Below are positions 1 through 8,316 of a stretch of DNA of 64,000 bases, piece by piece. The stretch comes from Macrococcus hajekii (GTDB taxonomy: Bacteria > Bacillota > Bacilli > Staphylococcales > Staphylococcaceae), in contig NZ_SCWE01000004.1 in assembly GCF_004359505.1 (NCBI RefSeq), forward strand, positions 62,001-126,000, read 5' to 3'. Both the position numbers and the translations under genes were made by a program. The notes below the pieces were generated by a model. It had not been told where the DNA came from, made no database searches, and saw nothing but the letters and a program-made list of their open reading frames with translations. Each line of letters opens with the position of its first letter. Position 1 is the first letter of the stretch.

Positions 1-1261
1 TATCAAAAATGGGCTGAAGCAGTTGCTTCGCAGTAAAATCTTTAAGCCATTTTTGTCTATAAGTGTAAATCGGATGGAACATCCTTAAGACTGGCTCATC
101 CTGTGGATTTTCATATGCGAGTGTAATATAGTCCCCTTCAGATTTCCCTGTCTTATTGTTGATAATTCTATATAAATCTTTTTTACCAGGCGTTGTGACT
201 TTTTCAGCATTATTAGAAATTTTGATACGATCCTGAAGGACACCGTTATCATCTTCGATTGCTGTTAATTTATAAACTGCTCCTAAGGCAGGCTGATCAT
301 AAGCCGTGATTAATTTTGTACCGATGCCCCAGGCAGTCACTTTACATCCCTGCTGCTTTAAATTAATAATAGTGGCTTCATCCAGATCATTTGACGCAAA
401 AATTTTCGCTTCTGTAAAGCCGGCCGCATCCAGCATTTTGCGAGCTTCCTTAGAGAGATAGCTTAAGTCGCCTGAGTCGAGACGAATCCCAATAAAGTTA
501 ATTTTGTCTCCCAGTTCCTTCGCCACACGTATCGCATTGGGCACACCGCTTTTAAGTGTATGGAATGTATCAACTAAGAAAACACAATTTTTATGACGCT
601 CTGCATATTTTTTGAAGGCCGTGTATTCATCGTCGTATGCCTGTACCATTGCATGCGCATGTGTCCCAGATATCGGTATACCGAATAATTTACCGGCACG
701 GACATTACTCGTTGAATCAAATCCTGAGATATAAGCAGCACGAGCACCCCAGATGGCAGCATCCATCTCCTGTGCACGACGTGTACCGAACTCCATAAAA
801 ATTTCAGCTGGAGCAATATTTCTGATACGGCTTGCCTTAGTCGCAATCAATGTCTGGAAATTGACGATATTCAAGATAGCCGTTTCGAGCAACTGAGCTT
901 GGATAAGTGGTGCCTCAATTCTAAGAAGCGGCTCATTATTGAAACAGATTTCACCTTCCTCCATCGATACAATATTTCCAGTAAATTTGAGATTCTTTAA
1001 ATATTCCAGATAATCTTCCTGGTAACCTTGTTCACGTAAATATTCGATATCTGTATCAGTGAATCTGAATTTTTTTACATAATCAATGATTCTCTCCAGA
1101 CCTGCAAATACTGCATAGCCACTATCAAATGGCATACTTCTGAAATAGACATCAAAAACAGCAGTATTTTCATGAATCCCATCAAACCAGTAAGTTTCGC
1201 CCATATTGATCTGATATAAATCAGTATGCAGCATGAAGCTGTCATCATTTTTCCTGAACAT
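1..1261 (-). CDS. pncB: Nicotinate phosphoribosyltransferase, 3' end cut by window edge
   Basis: Converts nicotinate and PRPP to nicotinate mononucleotide, the entry step of NAD salvage. The frame reads about 420 codons from an ATG at 1261, preceded by GAGGG six to seven bases upstream, and runs off the left edge without a stop. The N-terminus reads MFRKNDDSFMLHTDLYQINM, the TDLYQ(I)N(M) motif that opens this family, followed by an FRSMPF-like segment. Family members are near 480-490 residues, so roughly 65 C-terminal residues are missing. pncA (nicotinamidase) lies 3.5 kb away, so both salvage steps are in one neighbourhood. Cytosolic. Assignment is firm. Confidence 0.93.
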   Translation of the reverse strand, partial: MFRKNDDSFMLHTDLYQINMGETYWFDGIHENTAVFDVYFRSMPFDSGYAVFAGLERIIDYVKKFRFTDTDIEYLREQGYQEDYLEYLKNLKFTGNIVSMEEGEICFNNEPLLRIEAPLIQAQLLETAILNIVNFQTLIATKASRIRNIAPAEIFMEFGTRRAQEMDAAIWGARAAYISGFDSTSNVRAGKLFGIPISGTHAHAMVQAYDDEYTAFKKYAERHKNCVFLVDTFHTLKSGVPNAIRVAKELGDKINFIGIRLDSGDLSYLSKEARKMLDAAGFTEAKIFASNDLDEATIINLKQQGCKVTAWGIGTKLITAYDQPALGAVYKLTAIEDDNGVLQDRIKISNNAEKVTTPGKKDLYRIINNKTGKSEGDYITLAYENPQDEPVLRMFHPIYTYRQKWLKDFTAKQLLQPIFD

Positions 1262-1369
1262 GCATATCCCTCATTTTCCGTGTAATGGTAATCATCTATT
1301 CAATATTAACATACCCTGAAATAGAGCAATAATGCTACAATTTAATTAACTACTAAATGAGGTCAGCTT

Positions 1370-2536
1370 ATGAAAAATAAACAATTTGTCTTAATTTTAT
1401 CTGCCGTTGTATCTATTTCCGGCTTTTCACAAGGGATGCTGCTGCCACTGATATCCTTCATATTTGAGCGAGATGACGTACCGAGCTTCATCAATGGACT
1501 TCACGCTACTTCACTGTATATCGGTGTCTTTCTGACATCGCTCTTTCTTGAGGGATTACTGAGAAAATGGGGTTTCAAACCACTGATTATTACAGGAGGT
1601 GCAATTGTTACCCTCTCATTTCTATTATTTCCTATGCTGAAAACAATGACCCTCTGGTTTATTCTGAGGTTACTTGTTGGTATCGGTGATAATATGCTCC
1701 ATTTCGCTACTCAGTCGTGGCTGACACAAGTTACTCCACGGTCTCAACTGGGTCGCGCCCTCGCTTATTATGGTCTTAGTTTTTCGTTAGGCTTTATGTT
1801 AGGGCCACTACTCGTACCACTCGTCAATATCCATGAAGCATTGCCGTTTGTTGTCAGTGCAGTGATGTCGCTTATTGCATTCACTCTCGTCTTCACACTG
1901 AAGAACAGTATGCCAGTTCAGGACACCCATCCAGTTTCATTGTCCTCTACGTTCATTAACTTCCGCCGGGTCATCAAGACGTCATGGATCGCCTTTTTAT
2001 TTCCGATGGTATTTGGTGTGATTGAGAGTTCAATCAACAGCAACTTCCCGGTGTTCGCCTTGAAACACGATTTAACGCTTCATGATATCACCTGGATATT
2101 GCCGTCCTTCAGTTTAGGCACTATTCTTTTCCAGGTGCCTATCGGAAGTCTTTCAGACCGAGGCAACCGCAGTCATTTATTGCTTGTGCTCACACTCATC
2201 GGCGCAACCGTGTTCCTGATGGGAGATTTTTTCATCGCCTATCGATATGTCATGATAGCTGTTTTTTTCATAGCAGGTATTTTTGTCGGTTCACTCTACT
2301 CTCTCGGAGTAACTTATATGACTGAGCTGACACCGAAGCACTTACTGCCCGCCGGTAATTTAATGTGCGGCATGGTTTTCAGTATCGGCAGTATAGCAGG
2401 TCCTATCATCGGGGGTGCAACGATCGAGTCCTCAAATAATCAATTATTTTTTATTGCTATCAGTTCCCTTATTCTTGTGACAAGTATTGCAACGCTCGTC
2501 TTTATTATGACTAACCGTCAATTAAGGAGTGATTAA
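1370..2536 (+). CDS. MFS transporter, first gene of the nos operon
   Basis: A 388-residue integral membrane protein with about 12 hydrophobic segments, typical of a 12-helix major facilitator permease. The cytoplasmic loop after helix 2 carries the degenerate EGLLRKWGFKP form of the MFS loop motif, and a second loop reads GSLSDRGNRS. The start follows AATGAGGTC. Its stop codon directly abuts the ATG of nos, and the nos Shine-Dalgarno AAGGAGTG lies inside its last codons, so the two are translationally coupled. The substrate cannot be read from sequence; drug or metabolite efflux is the default inference for this family. Confidence 0.85.
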   Translation: MKNKQFVLILSAVVSISGFSQGMLLPLISFIFERDDVPSFINGLHATSLYIGVFLTSLFLEGLLRKWGFKPLIITGGAIVTLSFLLFPMLKTMTLWFILRLLVGIGDNMLHFATQSWLTQVTPRSQLGRALAYYGLSFSLGFMLGPLLVPLVNIHEALPFVVSAVMSLIAFTLVFTLKNSMPVQDTHPVSLSSTFINFRRVIKTSWIAFLFPMVFGVIESSINSNFPVFALKHDLTLHDITWILPSFSLGTILFQVPIGSLSDRGNRSHLLLVLTLIGATVFLMGDFFIAYRYVMIAVFFIAGIFVGSLYSLGVTYMTELTPKHLLPAGNLMCGMVFSIGSIAGPIIGGATIESSNNQLFFIAISSLILVTSIATLVFIMTNRQLRSD

Positions 2537-3580
2537 ATGTATGACAAAGCTGAAATATTCATCAGACAAATGCATGATGAACTTGAATTTGAACAAGCAG
2601 TAACTGAGCAGAGGCTGCTCGCTATAAAAGAGGAGATAAAGAAAACCGGATCCTACCACCATACAGCTGAAGAACTCGAGTATGGTACTCGTGTTGCTTG
2701 GCGTAATAGTAACCGCTGTATCGGACGCTTATTCTGGGATAAACTGAAGGTCATTGATAAGCGAGATATCAGCGATTGTGTCAGCTTCGAAGAAGCTGTC
2801 ACCTCTCATATCGTTGAAGCAACAAATAGCGGGAAAATCAGGCCGACTATTACTATATTCCCTCAAGCGACAGCACATGAAGTGCCTTTCATCATTTTGA
2901 ACGATCAGCTCATCCGATATGCAAGCGACCCATTAGCAGAGCCTATCAGACAGTTAGTCCCCAAAATTGAGAATCGTTTTCTTCCTATCGTATACAGACA
3001 TAAAGGCGAGATGCATCGTTTTTCTCTCCCTGATAATATTGTGCTTGAAGTGCCGCTCATCCATCCTGACTACCCTGACTTCAGCAAACTGAATCTCTCA
3101 TGGTATGCTGTGCCGTTTATTTCAGGTATGGAACTCAGGATAGGAGGCATCACTTATCCATGTGCGCCGTTCAACGGCTGGTACATGGAGTCGGAGATTG
3201 CTTCAAGAAACTTACTCGACTGCTATCGCTATAACCTGATCGAAGAAATAGCTGACAGCTTCCACTTCGACCGCTCAAAAACAGCTACTTACTGGCGTGA
3301 CAAGACGCTTGTCGAATTGAATTATGCAGTCTATCATTCCTATAAATCGCAGGGTGTCGCTATCGTAGACCATTACACTGCAAGCAAACAGTTCGAGAAA
3401 TTCGAACAGCAGGAGCTGCAGTCAGGACGCAAAGTAACGGGCGACTGGACGTGGTTGATCCCACCTATTTCACCGTCTCTCGTTCATAATTTTCATAAAG
3501 GGTATGATAATACTTACCATGATCCTAATTTCTATTACCGAAAAAAAGGCTGTCCTTTTTCAGGACAGCGTACGAATTAA
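2537..3580 (+). CDS. nos: Bacterial nitric oxide synthase oxygenase
   Basis: Oxidises L-arginine to citrulline and nitric oxide using haem and a pterin or folate cofactor. Bacterial forms lack the reductase domain and borrow electrons from flavodoxins. The 347-residue length fits the oxygenase-only family. The haem-thiolate motif WRNSNRCIGRLFW is present with Cys61 as proximal ligand. The arginine-binding segment is seen as GWYMESEIASRNL, with Glu in the expected WYxxSEI context. In Staphylococcus nos is usually followed by prephenate dehydratase (pdt); here it is the last gene behind an MFS permease. A 7-bp hairpin, 3549-3555 with 3563-3569, sits in the last codons, just before a terminator. 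Confidence 0.95.
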   Translation: MYDKAEIFIRQMHDELEFEQAVTEQRLLAIKEEIKKTGSYHHTAEELEYGTRVAWRNSNRCIGRLFWDKLKVIDKRDISDCVSFEEAVTSHIVEATNSGKIRPTITIFPQATAHEVPFIILNDQLIRYASDPLAEPIRQLVPKIENRFLPIVYRHKGEMHRFSLPDNIVLEVPLIHPDYPDFSKLNLSWYAVPFISGMELRIGGITYPCAPFNGWYMESEIASRNLLDCYRYNLIEEIADSFHFDRSKTATYWRDKTLVELNYAVYHSYKSQGVAIVDHYTASKQFEKFEQQELQSGRKVTGDWTWLIPPISPSLVHNFHKGYDNTYHDPNFYYRKKGCPFSGQRTN

Positions 3581-3594
3581 ATATCAGCAACCAA

Positions 3595-3628
3595 AAAGAA
3601 CGTTGAATGCTCACATTCAACGTTCTTT
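3595..3628. terminator. Bidirectional terminator between nos and the beta-helix gene
   Basis: Perfect 15-bp inverted repeat AAAGAACGTTGAATG (3595-3609), CTCA loop, then its complement (3614-3628). A-run on the left and T-run on the right serve both converging genes. Confidence 0.85.
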
Positions 3629-3634
3629 CCTTGT

Positions 3635-4738
3635 TTAAAGGTCGCTGTATAAGCCTTCAACGTGTTCATCTTTAAGGGCGTTCAGGTGATGGTTGTTATG
3701 ACAATAGACATCCTTTGCCTCTTTTAACTTTATAACGCAGTTCTCATTTTCACTGAACGTATTATCATAAATATAAATATCTGAATTTTTTACGCCTTTA
3801 TAGCTTTTAATTAAAATAACTTCTTCATTTTTAATAGATTGAAATTCATTGCGGCTGATAATAACCTCTTCCCCGGCCTGAACTCCTTTTTCCTCTCCTT
3901 CAATAGTTGTCGAGTATTTACCTTTATTAACAGCTAAATAACGGACACCACCAGCACAGTTGTAAAACTTGTTGCCTGTGACATGAACAGTTTTTGATTT
4001 TAATAAAGTGACTGCATAGTCGCCCATTCCTTCAAATGTATTATTCTCAATAAAAATATTTTCATAGTAAATATCATACTGACTGGCATGTGAACCGATT
4101 GCACGGTTCCATGGCTGCATCATCGACTCACCTGAATTACCGAAATAGCATCCTTCAATGATGACATTTTTTGTCGGTGTGCCGTCGTAATAACCGAATT
4201 TCGGAAAAGAATCTTTCAGTTGCAGATCAATCTGAATCGCTTCGCTGAATTGGCGTTTACCTGAATCATCTCTAAAACCAAGGAAGTGACAGTTTTTCAC
4301 GTGAAAACCATCCAGTCCGCACGCATCTATCGCGTGACCGCCTACTACATTCTTGAATGTGACATCTTCTATTTTAATTTCACGAGCATGGCCCAGCGAC
4401 ATGATTGTATTATTGAAGTTCAGTACATGACCGAACTGATCAAATGTACCGCCTTTTATTTTGATATGCCCATTACCTTCATAGCCTTTATAGCCTGGCT
4501 TTTCACCATTTTTCAGCAATGCACCATTGCTTATTCTTCTGATCACTGCATCTTTATGAAGAATCAGGGTAGTGTGATGATAGATCACCAGTTCCTTAAC
4601 GATATAATATGTGCCGACCGGCACATAGATTTCTACCGGCTGCTTCTTAGCTTGATTCAGTGCACGCTGAAAGCCGATTGTGTCGCAGATCAGATGGCGC
4701 CCTTTTGCTCCGTATTCTGTTACTGTTATTTTTTTCAT
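3635..4738 (-). CDS. Right-handed parallel beta-helix (pectate-lyase-3 type) protein
   Basis: A 367-residue protein opening with ITVTEYGAKGR, the short strand motif (usually 'vkdfGAkGDG') that begins pectate-lyase-3 and GH28/55-like beta-helix proteins. It continues with repeated rungs ending in N-N or N-T steps such as IIEGCYFGNSG, IFIENNTFEGMG, VHVTGNKFYNCAGG and IYIYDNTFSEN, typical of parallel beta-helices. No signal peptide or sorting motif is visible, so it appears cytosolic. The second ATG (4738) is preferred: AAGG lies nine bases upstream, whereas the ATG at 4747 overlaps it. Polysaccharide lyase or hydrolase activity is only inferred from the fold, and no catalytic set can be assigned. 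Confidence 0.6.
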   Translation of the reverse strand: MKKITVTEYGAKGRHLICDTIGFQRALNQAKKQPVEIYVPVGTYYIVKELVIYHHTTLILHKDAVIRRISNGALLKNGEKPGYKGYEGNGHIKIKGGTFDQFGHVLNFNNTIMSLGHAREIKIEDVTFKNVVGGHAIDACGLDGFHVKNCHFLGFRDDSGKRQFSEAIQIDLQLKDSFPKFGYYDGTPTKNVIIEGCYFGNSGESMMQPWNRAIGSHASQYDIYYENIFIENNTFEGMGDYAVTLLKSKTVHVTGNKFYNCAGGVRYLAVNKGKYSTTIEGEEKGVQAGEEVIISRNEFQSIKNEEVILIKSYKGVKNSDIYIYDNTFSENENCVIKLKEAKDVYCHNNHHLNALKDEHVEGLYSDL

Positions 4739-4800
4739 TTTCTTCATCCTTATTATCGTTTATTATTTTTAATAACTATACCCCATTGAGGAGGATCATG

Positions 4801-5358
4801 ATGGACAAAGCATTGATTATTATCGATTATTCTTATGATTTCGTGGCGGACGATGGCAAGCTGACTTGTGGTAAGCCGGGTCAAGCCATTCAGCAAGCCA
4901 TCGCTCACAAATTTGAAACTTATATCACTGAAGGCAATCCAATCTTTATTATGATGGATCTGCACGATGTAAATGATATGTCTCATCCAGAATCTAAGTT
5001 ATTTCCGCCTCATAATATTAGAGGTTCCGCTGGGCGTGAATTATATGGTGCCGTTAAAGAAGTATATGAGCAGCATAAGGACAACCCTCTTGTCATTGCA
5101 CTGGATAAAAGACGTTACAGTTCATTCGCAGGTACGCCGTTACATCAATACTTAACAGAGCGGCAGATTAAAATAATTGAACTAACAGGTGTCTGCACTG
5201 ATATATGTGTACTTCATACTGCTGTTGATGGTTATAATCTCGGCTATACGATGCTGGTTGATAAAGATGCGGTTCAGTCATTCAGTCAGGAAGGACATCA
5301 ATTTGCACTTTCTCACTTCGAGCATTCACTCGGCATGACGATTACGGGCCAGTCATGA
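4801..5358 (+). CDS. pncA: Nicotinamidase, isochorismatase superfamily
   Basis: Hydrolyses nicotinamide to nicotinate, feeding PncB. With the ATG at 4801 the protein has 185 residues. Catalytic triad: Asp9 (IIIDYSYDF), Lys103 ([10 protein letters not shown]) and Cys136 ([12 protein letters not shown]). The metal-site pattern D53-x-H55, H62 and H71 matches nicotinamidases rather than isochorismatases. Two ATGs are adjacent at 4798 and 4801; the GAGGAGG at 4788-4794 is six bases from the second, which decides the start. It is divergent from the beta-helix gene and upstream of ppaC. Confidence 0.88.
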   Translation: MDKALIIIDYSYDFVADDGKLTCGKPGQAIQQAIAHKFETYITEGNPIFIMMDLHDVNDMSHPESKLFPPHNIRGSAGRELYGAVKEVYEQHKDNPLVIALDKRRYSSFAGTPLHQYLTERQIKIIELTGVCTDICVLHTAVDGYNLGYTMLVDKDAVQSFSQEGHQFALSHFEHSLGMTITGQS

Positions 5359-5395
5359 TAAAATAAAAGATATTCACATTAAAGGAGTAGAACCC

Positions 5396-6313
5396 ATGAC
5401 AATTTTAACTTTTGGACACCAGAATCCTGATACGGATACTATCACTTCATCACTCGTAATGGCTGATCTGCAGAATGCTGCAGGTAAAGAAACAGAAGCA
5501 GTACGACTGGGGGAAATTAGCGCTGAGACACAGTATGCTCTTGACCAGTTCAAAGTAACTGCACCTCGCGTTATCGACAAAGTAGACGGCGATGATGTTA
5601 TTCTCGTCGATCACAACGAGTTTCAGCAGTCAGCAGAAGGTATTGAAAATGCAAATATCCTGATGGTAGTGGATCATCACCGTATCTCAAACTTTGAGAC
5701 ATCAGCACCTCTCTACTATCGTGCTGAACCTGTCGGCTGTACAGCAACTATTCTCAATAAAATGTATAAAGAGAATGGCATTGAAGTAAAACCTGAAATC
5801 GCTGGTTTAATGCTATCTGCCATTATTTCTGACACATTACTTTTTAAATCACCTACTTGTACAGAAGAAGATGTGAAAGCTGCCGAAGAGCTTGAAAAAA
5901 TTGCATGTATCAACAAAGAGACGTATGGTCTTGAAATGCTTAAGGCCGGTGCTTCTACTGCGGATAAATCAGCTGAAGATTTACTTAATATCGATGCAAA
6001 ATCATTCTCAATGGGTGACAGAGAAGTTCGTGTCGCACAAGTTAATACAGTTGATATTGATGAAGTATTTGCGCGTCAGGAAGAACTTGAGAATGCCATC
6101 AATGCTGAGACTGCACAAAATGGTTATGATTTATTTGTTCTAGTTGTCACTGACATTATCAATTCAGATTCTAAAATTCTTGCACTGGGTCAGGAACAGG
6201 AAGCTGTCAATAAAGCATTTAATGTATCATTGGATAAAAATACAGCACTATTAAAAGGTATCGTTTCTCGTAAAAAACAAGTGGTTCCACAACTTACTGA
6301 CGTATTATCTTAG
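5396..6313 (+). CDS. ppaC: Manganese-dependent inorganic pyrophosphatase (DHH family)
   Basis: Hydrolyses pyrophosphate to phosphate, pulling biosynthetic reactions forward. The 305 residues match the class C (family II) enzyme. Metal-binding motifs are GHQNPDTDT (His8, Asp12, Asp14), VDHNE, VDHHRI and [13 protein letters not shown], in the expected order, followed by the DHHA2 domain, which includes [10 protein letters not shown] near the C-terminus. The start follows AAAGGAG. Its TAG stop forms part of the Shine-Dalgarno (TAGGAGG) of the next gene, so expression is coupled. Cytosolic. Pyrophosphate released by PncB could be one substrate, which is inference from proximity. Confidence 0.95.
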   Translation: MTILTFGHQNPDTDTITSSLVMADLQNAAGKETEAVRLGEISAETQYALDQFKVTAPRVIDKVDGDDVILVDHNEFQQSAEGIENANILMVVDHHRISNFETSAPLYYRAEPVGCTATILNKMYKENGIEVKPEIAGLMLSAIISDTLLFKSPTCTEEDVKAAEELEKIACINKETYGLEMLKAGASTADKSAEDLLNIDAKSFSMGDREVRVAQVNTVDIDEVFARQEELENAINAETAQNGYDLFVLVVTDIINSDSKILALGQEQEAVNKAFNVSLDKNTALLKGIVSRKKQVVPQLTDVLS

Positions 6314-6324
6314 GAGGTTTTATA

Positions 6325-6582
6325 ATGGAAATCCAGCAATCAGGTAATCGATTTTATATAGACGATAAGGCTGAAATCACATTCTACACGCAAGACACAG
6401 ATACAATCGTTATCAATCACACATTCGTTGATCCGTCACTCCGCGGTCAAGGTATTGCAAAACAGCTCGTTGACAAAGTTGTTGACTATGCTCGTGAAAA
6501 TAATCTTGTGATTGTTCCTGCCTGTTCATATGCGCGTGTCGTAATGGAACGAGATGCTTCAACACATGATGTACTGAAATAA
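6325..6582 (+). CDS. Small GNAT-like N-acetyltransferase (YidJ/YjdJ type)
   Basis: An 85-residue single-domain protein of the compact Gcn5-related family. The acetyl-CoA loop is visible as HTFVDPSLRGQGIAKQLVDKVVDYARENNL, and the C-terminal PACSYARVVMERDAS resembles the conserved 'P.C.Y....' end of this small subfamily, which carries a conserved Cys. It is coupled to ppaC by 12 bases and ends at a strong terminator. The acyl acceptor is unknown. Confidence 0.8.
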   Translation: MEIQQSGNRFYIDDKAEITFYTQDTDTIVINHTFVDPSLRGQGIAKQLVDKVVDYARENNLVIVPACSYARVVMERDASTHDVLK

Positions 6583-6585
6583 CAT

Positions 6586-6620
6586 AAAAACCGGTATTCG
6601 TCACGAATACCGGTTTTTTT
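6586..6620. terminator. Bidirectional terminator
   Basis: AAAAACCGGTATTCG (6586-6600), TCA loop, then CGAATACCGGTTTTTTT (6604-6620). It serves the acetyltransferase gene and the SMR operon converging from the right. Confidence 0.88.
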
Positions 6621-6931
6621 CATACCATTTTAAGTCCTACAATTGAAACAATGATGCAAGTTACGAAAATAATCTTCAGCAGGCTGACTTTCTCATGATA
6701 AAAAATCATACCCACTACTACACTGCCCATTGCACCAATACCTGTCCAGACCCCGTAGGCAGTGCCTAGAGGAATCGTCTTGATGGCAACTGACAATAAA
6801 AACAGACTGAGCAAACTGAAGATAAACCAGATGACTGTCCACTTCTTATTGGCAAAGCTATCGGCTTTCTTCAAAGCAGTTACCATTAAAATCTCCATAA
6901 CGCCTGCGAGAATCAATATAAGCCAGCTCAT
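6620..6931 (-). CDS. SMR-family exporter subunit, YkkC/YkkD-like pair (downstream member)
   Basis: A 103-residue four-helix small multidrug resistance protein. The essential membrane Glu is in LAGVMEILMVTALKKADSF (helix 1), and helix 3 reads GTAYGVWTGIGAMGSVVVG, the SMR signature. It overlaps the upstream SMR gene by four bases (ATGA). Tandem unequal SMR genes generally form heterodimers. The helix-1 surroundings differ from its partner, as expected for such a pair. Export of guanidinium or quaternary amines is inferred from family. Confidence 0.85.
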   Translation of the reverse strand: MSWLILILAGVMEILMVTALKKADSFANKKWTVIWFIFSLLSLFLLSVAIKTIPLGTAYGVWTGIGAMGSVVVGMIFYHEKVSLLKIIFVTCIIVSIVGLKMV

Positions 6932-7269
6932 GCCTCTTCCTCTCCTTCAATCAGTTTCAATCCTAAAATCGAACCAATAAGTAATGCTAGAAAAAGAAGT
7001 CTCGGCAGTGACAGGCCTTCATCCAGGAAAAAGACGCCATATAATACAGTTCCTACTGCACCGATGCCTGTATAAATAGCATAAGCTGTGCCTATCTCAA
7101 GCTTTGATAAACTGTAACCAAAACAATAGAATGAAAAAATCATGATAACAAGTGTGATAATAGTCCATTTTAAATCAGTAAAACCATGGGCATACTTCAG
7201 ACCGACTGCCCATCCGACTTCAAGTAAGCCGCCTATAATGAGCAGCGTCCATGCTTTATTAATATTCAA
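6928..7269 (-). CDS. SMR-family exporter subunit, Gdx/SugE-like (upstream member)
   Basis: A 113-residue four-helix SMR protein. Helix 1 contains GLLEVGWAVGLKYAHGFT, very close to the Gdx (guanidinium exporter) signature with Glu, Trp and Lys in place. Helix 3 reads GTAYAIYTGIGAVGTVLYG. Translation starts at TTG, supported by GGAGGG five bases upstream. The stop of the preceding oxidoreductase lies just before that Shine-Dalgarno, so the three genes form one operon. Function as proton-coupled guanidinium/amine antiporter is inferred. Confidence 0.85.
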   Translation of the reverse strand: MNINKAWTLLIIGGLLEVGWAVGLKYAHGFTDLKWTIITLVIMIFSFYCFGYSLSKLEIGTAYAIYTGIGAVGTVLYGVFFLDEGLSLPRLLFLALLIGSILGLKLIEGEEEA

Positions 7270-7279
7270 CTTAACCCTC

Positions 7280-8230
7280 CTATTGTGTCTGCTGCTTGAT
7301 CGCTTCCATTACTTCGAGTGTATTGAGACTCATCTCTTCATTTGCAGTCGGCCATGCACCTTTTTTACAATTCTCTATAAACGCCGCTACTTCATAAGAC
7401 ATGGGTAATGCATCATGGCTAAATCGCTCAATCACTTCACCTTGCCGATTCTGTTTTTCAATAGCTGCAGGGGCTGATATTTGATCGATTGTAATAATCC
7501 CTGTTTCACCGATGATTTCTGATGGCAGATGACTGTCGATGATTTTCGAGAAACTTAAAACAGCTGTCATTTCCTTATAACGTGCCATGACCGTACCTTG
7601 TCCATCAGCGCCTGTCGATAGTAAATAACTATCTGCCATAATATGCTGCGGACGACCGAATAATCTGACAAGCGGTGCAATGGTATAGACACCAATATCT
7701 GTAAGAGCACCGTTACCTAGCTCCGGCTTGAAGGCATTCTCGATAATCCCTTCCTTCAATTTGTCATAACGTGATGAATACTGATTGTAATGAAAATTAA
7801 CTCTTCTAATCGGTCCGATATCCTGCACCCAGTCTTCCAGCACTTTAAATGCTGCTGCTTCTGTCGATTTCATTGCTTCCATCAGCACCACACCATTTTT
7901 GCGGGCACAGTCAAACATCGCCCGACCTTGCTCAGCGCTTAATGTAAGTGGCTTCTCACAGAGCACATGTTTGCCTGCGTTCAGTGCATCCAGTGACTGC
8001 TGAGCATGATATAAATTCGGTGTCGCAATATAAAGTGCATCAAATGTATCACTAGAAAGAAATGTCTGCCAGTCCGAGAATCGATGCGGGATATCATATT
8101 TATCACCAAAGCAATGTGCGCGTTCAATTGTCCGCGAATATACAGCTGTCACTTCAAAATCTTCTATTGTCTGTCCTGCTGTTATCAGACGTTCAGTAAT
8201 CCAGTTTGTCCCTACTATTCCAAATTTCAT
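7280..8230 (-). CDS. Gfo/Idh/MocA-family oxidoreductase
   Basis: A 316-residue NAD(P)-dependent dehydrogenase. The N-terminus KFGIVGTNWITERLITAG is a Rossmann dinucleotide-binding start, and HVLCEKPLTLS is the family's diagnostic EKP motif. The C-terminal half (GNGALTDIGVYTIAPLVRLFG) is the GFO_IDH_MocA C-terminal domain. It is the first gene of an operon with the two SMR exporters. Substrates in this family are usually sugars, polyols or dihydrodiols, but none can be named here. The pairing with SMR exporters has no obvious metabolic logic. Confidence 0.88.
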   Translation of the reverse strand: MKFGIVGTNWITERLITAGQTIEDFEVTAVYSRTIERAHCFGDKYDIPHRFSDWQTFLSSDTFDALYIATPNLYHAQQSLDALNAGKHVLCEKPLTLSAEQGRAMFDCARKNGVVLMEAMKSTEAAAFKVLEDWVQDIGPIRRVNFHYNQYSSRYDKLKEGIIENAFKPELGNGALTDIGVYTIAPLVRLFGRPQHIMADSYLLSTGADGQGTVMARYKEMTAVLSFSKIIDSHLPSEIIGETGIITIDQISAPAAIEKQNRQGEVIERFSHDALPMSYEVAAFIENCKKGAWPTANEEMSLNTLEVMEAIKQQTQ

Positions 8231-8316
8231 TTTATCACCTCATATAAGTTCAATTGATTTTAACATGTCACGATGTATTGTACACTAAATACAAACGACA
8301 GACAGAGGTGAGGGAA

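Noticed and set aside
3549-3569. Hairpin in the last codons of nos as a separate regulatory element
   Set aside because: Likely part of the terminator region; it is followed directly by the stronger 15-bp terminator and has no T-run of its own.
4286-4789. Plus-strand frame opposite the beta-helix gene
   Set aside because: Cys/Phe-rich shadow translation with no start signal, antisense to a coherent protein.
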